From assembly GCA_009667805.1 (NCBI GenBank), contig CM019072.1, positions 35,147,519 to 35,211,518 of the forward strand: a DNA stretch of 64,000 nucleotides. The letters are read 5' to 3'. The position numbers and the translations under genes were made by a program. The notes under the pieces are model-generated. The model had not been told where the DNA came from and searched no databases. It saw nothing but the letters and a program-made list of their open reading frames with translations. The DNA is from Leptobrachium leishanense (Eukaryota; Chordata; Amphibia; Anura; Megophryidae). This document shows, one piece after another, positions 9,622 through 19,821 of this stretch. Numbering within the stretch: position 1 is the first letter of the stretch; each line of letters starts with the position of its first letter.

Positions 9622-11490
9622 GAGCTGGGGCAATATCCATGTATGAGCTGGCTGCCGCTGGGGCAATATCCAGGTGAGAGCTGGGGCAAATCCATGTGGG
9701 AGCTGGGGCAAATCCATGTGAGAGCTGGGGCAAATCCATGTGAGAGCTGGGGCAAATCCATGTGTGAGCTGGGGCAAATCCATGTGTGAGCTGGGGCAAA
9801 TCCATGTGTGAGCTGGGGCATATCCAGGTGAGAGCTGGGGCAAATCCATGTGAGAGCTAGGGCAAATCCATGTGTGAGCTGGGGCAAATCCATGTGTCAG
9901 CTGGGGCAATATCTATGTGAGCTGGGGCATATCCATGAGCTGGGGCATATCCACGAGCTGGGGCATATCCATGTGTGAGCTGGGGCATATCCATGTGTGA
10001 GCTGGGGCATATCCATGAGCTGCTGGGGCATATCCATGAGCTGGGGCATATCCATGTGTGACCTGGGGCAATATCTATGTGAGCTGGGGCATATCCATGT
10101 GAGAGCTGGGGCAAATCCATGTGAGAGCTGGGGCAATATCTATGTGAGCTGGGGCATATCCATGAGCTGGGGCATATCCATGAGCTGGGGCATATCCATG
10201 TGTGAGCTGGGGCAATATCTATGTGAGCTGGGGGCATATCCATGTGAGAGCTGGGGCAAATCCATGTGAGAGCTGGGGCAATATCCATGTGTGAGCTGGG
10301 GCAATATCCATGTGAGCTGGGGCATATCCATGAGCTGGGGCATATCCACGAGCTGGGGCATATCCATGTGTGAGCTGGGGCATATCCATGTGTGAGCTGG
10401 GGCATATCCATGTGTGAGCTGGGGCATATCCAGGTGAGAGCTGGGGCAAATCCATGTGAGAGCTGGGGCAAATCCATGTGTGAGCTGGGGCAAATCCATG
10501 TGTCAGCTGGGGCAATATCTATGTGAGCTGGGGCATATCCATGAGCTGGGGCATATCCACGAGCTGGGGCATATCCATGTGTGAGCTGGGGCATATCCAT
10601 GTGTGAGCTGGGGCATATCCATGAGCTGGGGCATATCCATGAGCTGGGGCATATCCATGTGTGACCTGGGGCAATATCTATGTGAGCTGGGGCATATCCA
10701 TGTGAGAGCTGGGGCAAATCCATGTGAGAGCTGGGGCAATATCTATGTGAGCTGGGGCATATCCATGAGCTGGGGCATATCCATGAGCTGGGGCATATCC
10801 ATGTGTGAGCTGGGGCAATATCTATGTGAGCTGGGGGCATATCCATGTGAGAGCTGGGGCAAATCCATGTGAGAGCTGGGGCAATATCCATGTGTGAGCT
10901 GGGGCAATATCCATGTGAGCTGGGGCATATCCATGAGCTGGGGCATATCCACGAGCTGGGGCATATCCATGTGTGAGCTGGGGCATATCCATGTGTGAGC
11001 TGGGGCATATCCATGTGTGAGCTGGGGCATATCCATGAGCTGGGGCATATCATGAGCTGGGGCATATCCATGTGTGACCTGGGGCAATATCTATGTGAGC
11101 TGGGGCATATCCATGTGAGAGCTGGGGCAAATCCATGTGAGAGCTGGGGCAATATCTATGTGAGCTGGAGCATATCCATGAGCTGGGGCATATCCATGAG
11201 CTGGGGCATATCCATGTGTGAGCTGGGGCAATATCTATGTGAGCTGGGGGCATATCCATGTGTGAGCTGGGGCAATATCCATGTGAGAGCTGGGGCAATA
11301 TCCATGTGAGAGCTGGGGCAATATCCATGTGTGAGCTGGCTGGGGCAAATCCATGTGTGAGCTGGGGCAATATCCATGTGTGAGCTGGGGCAATATCCAT
11401 GTGAGAGCTGGGGCAATATCATGTGAGAGCTGGGGCAATATCCATGTGTGAGCTGGGGCAATATTCATGTGAGCTGGCTGGGGCAATATC
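9622..11490. repeat. Minisatellite array 4, reverse orientation, with higher-order structure
   Basis: About 90 units of 18, 21 and 22 bp in the reverse orientation to arrays 1-3 (GAGCTGGGGCAATATCCATG type). Variant units recur in a fixed order. The 'gacctgggg' variant is at 10060, 10663 and 11076, and a five-G variant at 10231, 10833 and 11246. This gives a higher-order period near 602 bp, then 413 bp. The 431-codon minus-strand ORF here is an artefact of a unit without stops. Confidence 0.9.
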
Positions 11491-11567
11491 GATAACGTGT
11501 CCACAGGTTGGGGGGGGCGCACAATTCTTGGCTGGCCCTGGGCGCTGACAACCCACGCTACGCCACT
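11491..11567. mobile_element. End of the minisatellite-bearing element
   Basis: A G-run then 'cttggctggccctgggcgc' and 'acccacgctacgccactg'. It resembles 2938-3010 in opposite orientation and is probably the terminal part of the repeat that carries the minisatellite. Confidence 0.35.
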
Positions 11568-11887
11568 GCGCACAACACACGCGGCAAATGGACGCAGGTT
11601 AGGCTAGAACGTCAAACCGCTAGAACGGATGCGTAGTGTTCTGTGTGAGTGATGAGATGTCAGATGCAGCGCATTTGCGACGTCCAGCACCTTGACGCAC
11701 ACAATGGCTTTTCATATCCATTTCAAATTTTTATCATTTTTCATATTAATTTTGTTTCCCATAGTTCCCCTTTTTTTCTACGTCCGTCAAGACGTCGGTT
11801 CGTGTGGTGTCTGCAGTATCTTCCGTCAGTACGTCCGTTGTGCATGGACGCAGAATGCGCTCAGAATGCGCTCGTCTGACATTAGCC
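11568..11887. mobile_element. PIF/Harbinger-like MITE, left end truncated
   Basis: Right terminal repeat GCGCTCGTCTGACATTAGCC followed by TAA. The interior matches the subfamily at 50096-50495, 54183-54607 and 62347-62797 ('ggacgcaggttaggc', 'ttccgtcagtacgtccg'). The left terminus is replaced by the preceding repeat. Confidence 0.7.
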
Positions 11888-12013
11888 TAAAGAGTACACA
11901 TGCAAGTGCCTATAATTGAGCCAAACTTTTATCAGGAATTGAAATGTAAGAATGTACTCAATTCAATCTGCGAAAACCCAAAGCGGCCTGATTACTGCCT
12001 AAAAGCACACTAA

Positions 12014-12201
12014 CAGGGCTATTCAGAGACAGGTGAAAACCTTGAGAATTGGCAGGAGCATGAACAATCTAGACCAAATAGGAAATAGCCAATTTGGAAA
12101 GTGAGATAAATGGGAGAATTTTTTTGGTTTGACTATTTTGAGCTATAATTTTCACTTCTCCTGCCATTCTCAAGGTTTTCACCTCTTTCTGAATAGCCCT
12201 G
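12014..12201. mobile_element. Short palindromic MITE (188 bp)
   Basis: Long terminal inverted repeats: left CAGGGCTATTCAGAGACAGG and onward, right 'ctttctgaatagccctg'. The inner arms also pair ('gagaattggcaggag' with 'ctcctgccattctc'). A related copy lies at 23490-23705. The termini resemble those of the larger CAGGGTTATTC family. Confidence 0.75.
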
Positions 12202-12549
12202 TATATTTTAATGACCAGGCCAAGTTAGAATCGATCCTTTGTGTCACAGGGCACCCGGCATGAGCCGAGGTAGGACCCATTTACAGGGCTAGGAGCCCAA
12301 AAGGCAGCAGTGCTGCTGGCTGTAAAGCAGGCAGGCAGGAGGTGAAGACACCACACTGTTGGGCAGGGAAAGCAGTGAGAAACGAACAGGACTCAGCAGA
12401 GACCAGAAGACAAAGCAAGGGTTAAGGAGTAGCCAAAAACACACGCACACACCCAGCAGCACGCAAAAGGGAACCCTAACCTGAATACCGGTCCTTAGTT
12501 GGCCGTATCTGTTCTAAGTGTAGGAAATAGAACTGCTGGTTGAAGCAAA
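12202..12549. other. Intergenic
   Basis: No gene. Contains GGCAGGCAGG-type runs and short A/C-rich runs. Nothing identified. Confidence 0.5.
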
Positions 12550-13900
12550 CTATAACATAAAAGTATAAAAGGTGCGACGTACAAAAAGGGTGAATACAGA
12601 GACAAAAAATGGATCTGATACGATCCGAAGTATCGGATCACTCAAGCCCGTCGTAAAATACATGCCTAACACGTCTGGAAAATGCCGATGAGCCACCGAA
12701 CAGAGTGCAGAGCAGCCGCCAGAAAAAGCCGACAAGCTGACGAACTGGATGACAAAAAAAGTGTCAAAATTTAAACACAGTTTGCAAAAAAAACTACTGA
12801 ACAAAAATGCCTGAAATTTACACTTAAGGTCCTATGAATGATAATAAAAAGGTCTGTTACAGAATAAAGAAAAAACGATTTAAAAAAAACAGAATTTTTT
12901 TTGTCGAAATGTGGTTACATTTCGGACCTCTCTAAATAACCCCTAAAGTCAGAGCGTGATAAGTCAGGCACGGTACATGGAAAAAAGCACAGAAAGGGTT
13001 AAACCAGTGTGTAGTCTAATTGGGAAGCCAAGGTTGGTAAACAGGAGATCAACACAGCAAGGGTAAAACAGAAAATAAAGCACAGGGGAGCAAAGAAGGG
13101 AAAATGTAGGAATATGTCTGGAATTTATACATAACATCCAATGAATGATAATAAAAAGGGCTGTTACAGAAAAAAGAAAAAAACTATTTAAAATAAAAAA
13201 AACGGAATAAAAGTTTGCAAAAAAATCCCCAAAAATGCCTAAAAGACCTAAAAATATCTATAAATAAAGAGACTTTTTACTGCAGATTAAAATAATAAAC
13301 AGTTTAGATATTGAATTAAAACGGGAATATTTTAACATTGAAGCCTATGGGATTTCAATAGCACAGATGTGGTGTGACACCTTAGGTAAAGACAAATTAA
13401 CCTTAGTACTCCCGGGTCGTTCTTCCCAAACGTCCAAGTACAGCAATCAATGTAAAACAGAAATTGGGATGTCTAAGGAATAATGACACAGAAATACAAT
13501 CATCGTGCATTATATCTACATTAGAAAGTGAAATGCCACCTTGATACTGGTCGCACTCACAAAATGCCAATTCTTTAAAACATATATATATGAATATACT
13601 CGCTGTTAAAGCGTTGAAGCCTATGGGATTTGCCTGAATAAACCTGTCGAATGAAACCACCGAACAGCAGGGCATTTCGGAAACTTTTCACTGCTGTTTT
13701 CTGGTCTCTGAATAGACGTCTCATTCTTCTCTATGGGGAATTCACTGTCCTCGAACAGGCACTGTATGTGCAGGCAATTCTTCACAATTTGACGAACTGC
13801 CTGCTCTCTGAATAGCCGAATGGCCCCGAAATGTCACCGTTCTCTGAATTTCCGTGTCCGGTTACATTTCGGGGCCAGATCGACTCTTTGAATAACCCTG
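12550..13900 (-). mobile_element. CAGGGTTATTC-family element, left end uncertain
   Basis: It ends at 13900 in 'ctctttgaataaccctg', the complement of the head of the copy at 53640. Read on the minus strand it follows that copy: the cattcgac segment, 'gaatcccataggcttca', a T-rich core with TTTTTATTATCATTC, then 'gtcggctttttctggcggc'. The core word with 'ctgttacaga' occurs twice (12850 and 13155), so there may be an internal duplication or two fused copies. No ORF; superfamily unknown. Confidence 0.65.
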
Positions 13901-14345
13901 ATAGTTTTGTGCTCTACTGCAGAGTTGTCCATCTGTGAGGTTCCTTCAGGTGCTTTTTTCCAAAATGTCCATCACAAACAGTGTTAGGCAACAAAATCAC
14001 TTGGAAGTCGTGGATGCTTGAGATGCAGTAACTCAAGTTGGCCAAGACGATTATTCACCAAGATCCGAATTTACCACCAAATTGCACTGAATGGTGAATT
14101 TCAAATTCAAATTTTATTGCATTTTTTGTTACAATATTCAGGTAGGGCATGATGTATACATATAATAATGATATATTATGAATCTGCCGAGTCTGCTGGA
14201 AAGAACGACATATAATATGTCTGGGTCATTTAATAAAATGTGACTTCAAATCGCGTTTAAACATGATGAGCGAAACCGGTAAAATGAGCTCAGCAAACAG
14301 TGGTAAAATGGCTCAGCAGTGAAAGGGTTAAAGATCTTTTTATTA
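13901..14345. mobile_element. Right end of a piggyBac-like TTAA MITE
   Basis: From about 14090 the sequence matches the right part of the element at 60704-61753 ('atgaatctgccgagtctg', 'gtttaaacatgatgagc') and ends 'cagcagtgaaaggg' before TTAA. The left part is absent, so it is a fragment. 13901-14090 is unassigned. Confidence 0.65.
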
Positions 14346-14745
14346 ACGTTTAACACCAGGCGGGAGGGGGTTAACGCCGGCAGGGCGTACTAGTATGCCC
14401 CGCCGCCAGGTGCTGCGGCCGGCCTCTCCTTTGGACCGCCTATGTAGCTGACGCGCGTCCTTGGCAGGAGGGGAAAAGCCTGAGTTCTGGCCGTCCTGCA
14501 GCAGCCAATGCCGCGTGGCATGCACGGATTACTGGGCCGGGCCGTGGTGGCCCATAGTCGTCAAACGTGGCGTCCGATAACTGCTTCGGCGACTCCATTT
14601 TCAGCACAATTCATTGAACATTCGAGAAATAGCGAATGCTCCGTATTTTTCGACGAAATGGAATCACCTAATTTTGCCGAAATGAAAAGCACCGAAATAC
14701 TATTTTATTTCGGTGCTTTGTGAATAACCCTCCAAGACTTCCAGA
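14346..14745. repeat. GC-rich hairpin segment followed by a CAGGGTTATTC-family end
   Basis: 14362-14530 contains 'ccggcagggcgtactag' and its partner, a short hairpin like those of the TTAA elements. 14580-14735 ends 'gcaccgaaatactattttat' and 'gtgaataaccctcc', resembling the end of the CAGGGTTATTC family. No gene. Confidence 0.45.
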
Positions 14746-15329
14746 CATCAGAAGATATCTATGAAGCTGCTAGCAAGGCCATGGAGAATTCAGGTTTTGC
14801 ACAGGAATATTATAAATCTGTGTGCTTTATGCAATCTCATGATGTGATATAATGGATAGGCTGATTCTCAAGCTATGATTGGTCAAATACAAATAACAAT
14901 ATATCCTGCTGATACAGTTACAGACAATGTCATTTGTCAAGTTGAGATCTATCTTCAGTGACCGTCCCTGTCCTATACGATTTAACTGGAGGATCGCAGA
15001 TATTTACAATTTAGCAGTAAGACTTTCAGGGTATCGTTCACCCACAGCACAACAGATGGGACGATTATTCTGCCATTAACTGGCGCTGAATGCAGTAGAA
15101 ATTGGAACCAGACACTGAGCTATAATAATTTAATACTTTTTTTTTATGCGTTCTGATCCTTAAAGCTGTATTCTCCACAAGTGCAGTAAACGGGGCTGGA
15201 TGGGATTGCTCGGAGATACAGGGGGTTAAACGGGCTAAATCAGCAGTTGTTATCTATTTGTGGACTGAAATGAACAACACAAGCAAGAAATTTTAAAAGA
15301 GTCATGAGTATGTTAAAGAACACCGTGTA
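14746..15329. other. Intergenic, possibly unique sequence
   Basis: No repeat structure or credible ORF is visible. Confidence 0.5.
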
Positions 15330-15440
15330 TTTTATGTTACAGTTGCAGTATTCATACAGCACCAACAGATTCCGCAGCTCTGTACCATGGGGAAGCACGA
15401 ACATAAGACACAAGGAACAGACGGCCCTGCCTGTAGGGGA
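15330..15440. repeat. Dispersed amphibian-type repeat fragment
   Basis: Contains 'cagcaccaacagattccgca' followed by 'gctctgtaccatgggg' and 'aacagacggccctgcctg'. I recognise this as a repeat common in frog genomes; a shorter relative in the other orientation is at 47175-47222. Not tested against a library. Confidence 0.5.
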
Positions 15441-15980
15441 ACAAGGGGTCGCAGAAGTGTGGAATTCGATTTTTCCCCTGCAATATACCTATAGAATTAA
15501 CTATCCTACTCTCCGAATACGTACAGGAATTCCCTTCTTTCCATAACGCTGTCCTTTGATCCCGGTTTACTGGAAGAGGGAGTGTCCATCTTTGCTTCGG
15601 GATTGGGTAGTATGGGTGGAGGGGGTAGGGGTGCTGGAGGAGGTCCATTATTCAGCCCTGGGTAAATATGACCAATATTATGCGATCTGGATACCGTGGT
15701 TGGTGCATCCATTGACATTCCATATCGGAGGCTGCAGCGTCTAGGGGGGTCCCTGACCCTGATCATGTATAGGAGAGAGTCCTGGCAGTCTCTTATCTTG
15801 GCTGCGATTGGCCAGCACTGTGTATGTCAAAATGCCTTGGCTTTACTATTTATTTTATTTTGGTTTATATACGTTGTTTATATTTCTATTATTTCATGAT
15901 ATAAGGCTTTATTACCGCTTACACGTGATTTGACACGTGACTATGATTGTCCGACTCTGAACCGGTTGCGTACATCATGT
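15441..15980. other. Intergenic
   Basis: No gene or clear repeat recognised. Minus-strand ORFs of 86-98 codons have no recognisable domain. Confidence 0.4.
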
Positions 15981-16679
15981 ATTAGGCTAGGGTCAGACTT
16001 ACGCATTTTTCACGTCTTCCGTCAAAAAGTGCGTCCGGATGCATGGACTTACTTTATGATGGAAGACGCGGCTCAACGCACGTTCACACTGCGTTCGTCT
16101 GAACTAGGGATGAGCCGAACGCCCCCGTGTTCGGTTCGACTTCGAACAATTTCAAAAGTTCGAGTTCGAACTCGAACCTCAATACAAGTCAATGGGACCC
16201 GAACGTTCGATTTTTAGAGTGCCCTCCGAGAGGGCATATATGCTAGATATTTGCCATAAAAGGTGTATGGGGGTCCGGGTAGTGCCCTGGGGGACAGGAA
16301 ACAAGGACAAAAAGTAAAAAAAAAATGTTTTAAAAAGGAACAGTGAGTTTTCCATGAAATAAAGGTTAAGAATAAAAAACGAAAAATTCCTTCAAATATC
16401 GTGCCTAGGAGGTCCCCATAATCTGCCCGTGAAGTGGCAGATTTGTAGGATGTATAGAAACATTTAAAAACAAAAAAATGACATTTCAAATGAGGGTAAA
16501 TGGTTTTCCTTTACTCTATTCATAAACAACTGCTTGGGGCGGCAGTCTGTATGAAAAGAGGAGACTTTTAGGACACACAGAACAAGTTTTAGTAATTTTT
16601 TTGGGCTAAATTATGGTGAAACTTATGCAGGCTTTGGATGAAAGTAACAATAGGTGCTTTAAAATTGGGCTTTTAGTGT

Positions 16680-17085
16680 CGGCAAAAGTGCCGTCACACT
16701 GTAACCCCTCTGTGGTATTGTGGAAGAGTGCAGGGTTGGACCCTGCGGTGAACTATTAAAATGATATGAATCTGGTACAGGCGTCAGTGCACTCAAATAT
16801 TTTGCCTTTGGTGGCAGCAAGTGCCTTCACACCGTAACCCCTCTGTGGTATAGTGGAAGAGTGCAGTGGTGGACCCTGCGGTCCAATATTAAAATGATAT
16901 GAATCTGGTATAGGCGTCAGTGGCAGTGCACCCAAATATTTTACCTTTGGTGGCAGCAAGTGCCTTCACACCGTAACCAATCTGTGGTATTGTGGAAGAG
17001 TGCAGTGGTGGAACCTGCGGTCCAATATTAAAATGATATGAATCTGGTATAGGCGTCAGTGGCAGTGCACCCAAATATTGTGCCA
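16680..17085. repeat. Subterminal tandem repeats of the hAT family
   Basis: Three units of about 130 bp beginning near 'gtgccgtcacactgtaaccc' and containing 'atatgaatctggta'. The related full-size hAT has the same kind of block at 25360-25640. Repeated subterminal motifs in hAT elements often bind transposase; that role is inferred. Confidence 0.8.
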
Positions 17086-17276
17086 AGACAGATTCTAATT
17101 TGAACTGTGGTATAACTCACTGATGCACACTGATAACAGGCTGTGCCAACACGGATTCTAATTCCCAGAAATCTCCTACAACGTCACTGATACACCCTGA
17201 CAGAACAATCTCCTCTCCTCTCTGATTCACTCCTGCAAACACACACGCTGGGGCTGCAGGCAGGGAAGACACCTTA

Positions 17277-17693
17277 GGCTGGGGTCAGACTAACGCATTT
17301 TTAACATGCGTTTAGGCGCACTTAATCATGGCTACGGTAGCAGCAAATGACGGCCAATATATGAAGTACGGCCGCACGAAAGTCGGGCCGCGCAACGCAA
17401 GTGGAAAATTAACGCATTTTTTCGAGAACGCAGAACCGCTAGTACTGACGTACAGAGTGCGCTGCGGCATCATAGCAGTTTGGGTGTGTGATTAGGAGAT
17501 GTCAGACGCTGCTAATGTCCAGCCTACATAACGTCCAGATGCAAAAAGTGTTTTATTGACGATCCGTAAAAAAGTCACGCACGAAAATGCACGTCGTCCG
17601 ACCATTTTCGCACTTCGTGAAAAAAATACGTCAATGCGTTCGGACGCACTTTTTGACTGTCACTGCAAATAATGCGTTCGTTTGACCCTAGCC
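17277..17693. mobile_element. PIF/Harbinger-like MITE nested in the hAT derivative
   Basis: Ends GGCTGGGGTCAGACTAACGC and 'cgtttgaccctagcc', flanked by TTA (17274-17276) and TAA (17694-17696). The interior is the subfamily of 59681-60103. Confidence 0.85.
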
Positions 17694-17999
17694 TAATATA
17701 GTGCGCTGCGGAACTTAGCTCTGTGAGCCCATGATTGGGCAAATTTTGCCCAATCAGGACTCTGAGCCGTGCTTGGCATAGTCTTGCACCTGTCTTGCAC
17801 CTGACCTGTGGTCAGGTGCAAGGCTGTAGCCAATTACAAGCTTCAGGCCAGTGGAAAAGTGCATTGTGGTCCATTGTGGGCGAACATGCGGCGAACACGC
17901 GGAAATGTTCAGAGTTCGACGAACAGCCGAACGGGCGATGTTCGAATCGAACTCCGAACAGATCCGAACCGAACGCTCATCCCTAGTCTGACCCCAGCC

Positions 18000-18603
18000 T
18001 TAAACTTGATTGTTATACTGAGTCAATAAAAAGATTTTACACAAAAAAGGGGTCCCAGAAGAAAGGCCACTCCATTCTCAAAATATGGGAGGTGGTGCAA
18101 AGGGTAGTCAACTCAACATGTGGACACATCATGTGGACACAACCGAGCCGCACTCTTGTGAATTTCGACAAATTTTCACTGCTGTTTTATGTTCTCTGAA
18201 TAGTTTAACCATTGCTTCTCTATGGGGGGATTTCACTGCCGTCGAACAGGCACCGTACGTGCAGACAATTTGCCAAAATGTGGCGAACTGCCTGCTCTCT
18301 GAATAGCCGAATGGCCCCGAAATGTCCACGTATGCTGAATTTCGGCATCCAGTTAGATTTCAGGGCTAGATCGTATCTCTCTCAATAACCCTGATAATGT
18401 TATGCTCAGTTAAGCATTCGAATGGTGACTTTTTTAGGTCCACTAAAAAAAGTCACTTGAAAAACATAGTTGAAGCAAATTTGGGCATAAAATTACTCTA
18501 TACAATAAAGAGAACAGAGGGAGTATGCCCAATAGGATGGGTAAAATGGGTAATGCGGGGGGCGCTGTACCACATTGTTTTCTGAATAATCTATACTATA
18601 ATT
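18000..18603. mobile_element. Intergenic with CAGGGTTATTC-family fragment
   Basis: 18160-18391 matches the family: 'gctctctgaatagccgaatg' and the end 'ctctcaataaccctg'. The remainder (18392-18603) shows nothing clear. Confidence 0.55.
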
Positions 18604-19124
18604 GAGTAAGGCTTGGCGTGTCCGTCGCCAAGCCTTACTCTGCGCATGCGCGCGCAACCAGCGGCGGTTGGTTGCGCGCGCATGCAACCGCCGCGGCACG
18701 AGCCGGCTGCCGGCTCGCCGCGGTGTTACAAGATGCACACAGCAGCCGGGTAGAGGCTGCACTCGCAGCCTCTACCCAGCTGCCGCGCGCATCCAACCCC
18801 CGAGCGGCGAAGGGAAAGTTCCCTCCGCCGCTCGGGGGGTTGGATGCGCGCGGCAGCCGGGTAGAGGCTGCGAGCGCAGCCTCTACCCGGCTGCTGTGTG
18901 CATCCAACCCGTCCCCCGAGCGGCGAAGGGAAAGTTCCCTCGCTTCCGCTCTTTGAGGGACCCAAGCCCCGGTCACGTGACCGCGGCTTGGGTCCTTCAA
19001 AGACCGGAAGCGGGGAAACTTTCACTTCCCCGGCGCCGCTCGGAAAGGTAAGTATGGCGCGGACGGCGGAGCTCATGGGGCGGCTGTCCGAATGCCGATA
19101 GAGCATTCGAACAGCCGCCCCATG
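18604..19124. repeat. GC-rich chain of consecutive hairpins
   Basis: At least six successive inverted repeats. 18604-18640 is 'gagtaaggcttggcg' with its complement. Next come 'gcgcgcgcaacca' arms, and 'gcagccgggtagaggctgc' arms occur twice. Then 'catccaacccccgagcggcg' pairs with its complement, 'ggacccaagccccggtcac' with its complement, and 'catggggcggctgtcc' with its complement ends the chain at 19124. The frames here are palindrome shadows, not genes. Confidence 0.85.
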
Positions 19125-19162
19125 TCTGGTCTGGGGTCTGATCTGGGGCATATATCCATGAG

Positions 19163-19821
19163 ATAAAATAATGGGTAGAGTCCTCGCGCTTACGCCAAGT
19201 GTCCAGTGAGTAATACTTCAAGATAATCTAGAAAACATAATAGGAGACATACATTGCGCAGTACATCCTAATGACACCTGGTTTCCAGAGAGAAAGTATT
19301 CAACTCACTTTTTTCTGAGCCCCATAAAGTCGGCTCTGGACTATATAGGCATATATCTGTGGATATGATCTCACCAGCCCGTCCTACCAGCAACCATCCG
19401 TGGTGATAACCTGGTCCATAGATGAAATATTGGATCCCCGGGATATGTCACAGACGAAAAGTCAGCAGGATAAAATGAAGTAAAATTTATTGCAGCACTA
19501 ACGCGTTTCGACCTAATTGGTCTTTATCAAAGTGCACATATCCCGGGGATCCAATATTTCATCTATGGACCAGGTTATCACCACGGATGGTTGCTGGTAG
19601 GACGGGCTGGTGAGATCATATCCACAGATATATGCCTATATAGTCCAGAGCCGACTTTATGGGGCTCAGAAAAAAGTGAGTTGAATACTTTCTCTCTGGA
19701 AACCAGGTGTCATTAGGATGTACTGCGCAATGTATGTCTCCTATTATGTTTTCTAGATTATCTTGAAGTATTACTCACTGGACACTTGGCGTAAGCGCGA
19801 GGACTCTACCCATTATTTTAT
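19163..19821. repeat. Long near-perfect inverted repeat, 286-bp arms, 87-bp loop
   Basis: Arm 19163-19448 is the reverse complement of 19536-19821 with hardly any difference in the parts I compared. The loop is 19449-19535. The structure sits inside minisatellite sequence: 'atatatccatgag' flanks it on the left (19150-19162), and the array resumes at 19928. Confidence 0.9.
19505..19531 (-). ncRNA. Hammerhead-like ribozyme core, probably degenerate
   Basis: On the minus strand: TTGATAA, then A-GACC-AATTA-GGTC (a 4-bp stem with a 5-nt loop), then GAAAC. The canonical core is CTGANGA, stem II, GAAA. Two of the seven core bases differ, C3 to T and G8 to A, the two residues that pair with each other in the known fold. 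Penelope-like retroelements carry hammerheads of this compact layout, so this may be the remnant of one. Activity is not implied. Confidence 0.4.

Larger units (their letters stand above)
16105..17985. mobile_element. Non-autonomous hAT element (1.88 kb)
   Basis: Terminal repeats TAGGGATGAGCCGAAC and 'gaacgctcatccctA', with 8-bp flanks GTCTGAAC (16097-16104) and GTCTGACC (17986-17993), one mismatch. Both ends and the subterminal region match the larger hAT at 24785-30970, but there is no transposase: it is an internal-deletion derivative. It contains the tandem block at 16680-17085 and another MITE. Confidence 0.85.
15985..17999. mobile_element. PIF/Harbinger-like MITE, outermost of a three-level nest
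   Basis: The left end GGCTAGGGTCAGACTTACGC follows TTA (15982-15984). The right end 'gtctgaccccagcc' is followed by TTA (18000-18002). Only about 130 bp is its own sequence; the rest is a nested hAT derivative. Confidence 0.8.

Noticed and set aside
9857..11152. 431-codon minus-strand ORF
   Set aside because: It lies entirely in an 18-22 bp minisatellite whose unit lacks stops; all three frames are similarly open.
18602..19151. Arg/Ala-rich ORFs of up to 149 codons
   Set aside because: They are reflections of the GC-rich hairpins and appear on both strands with similar wording.
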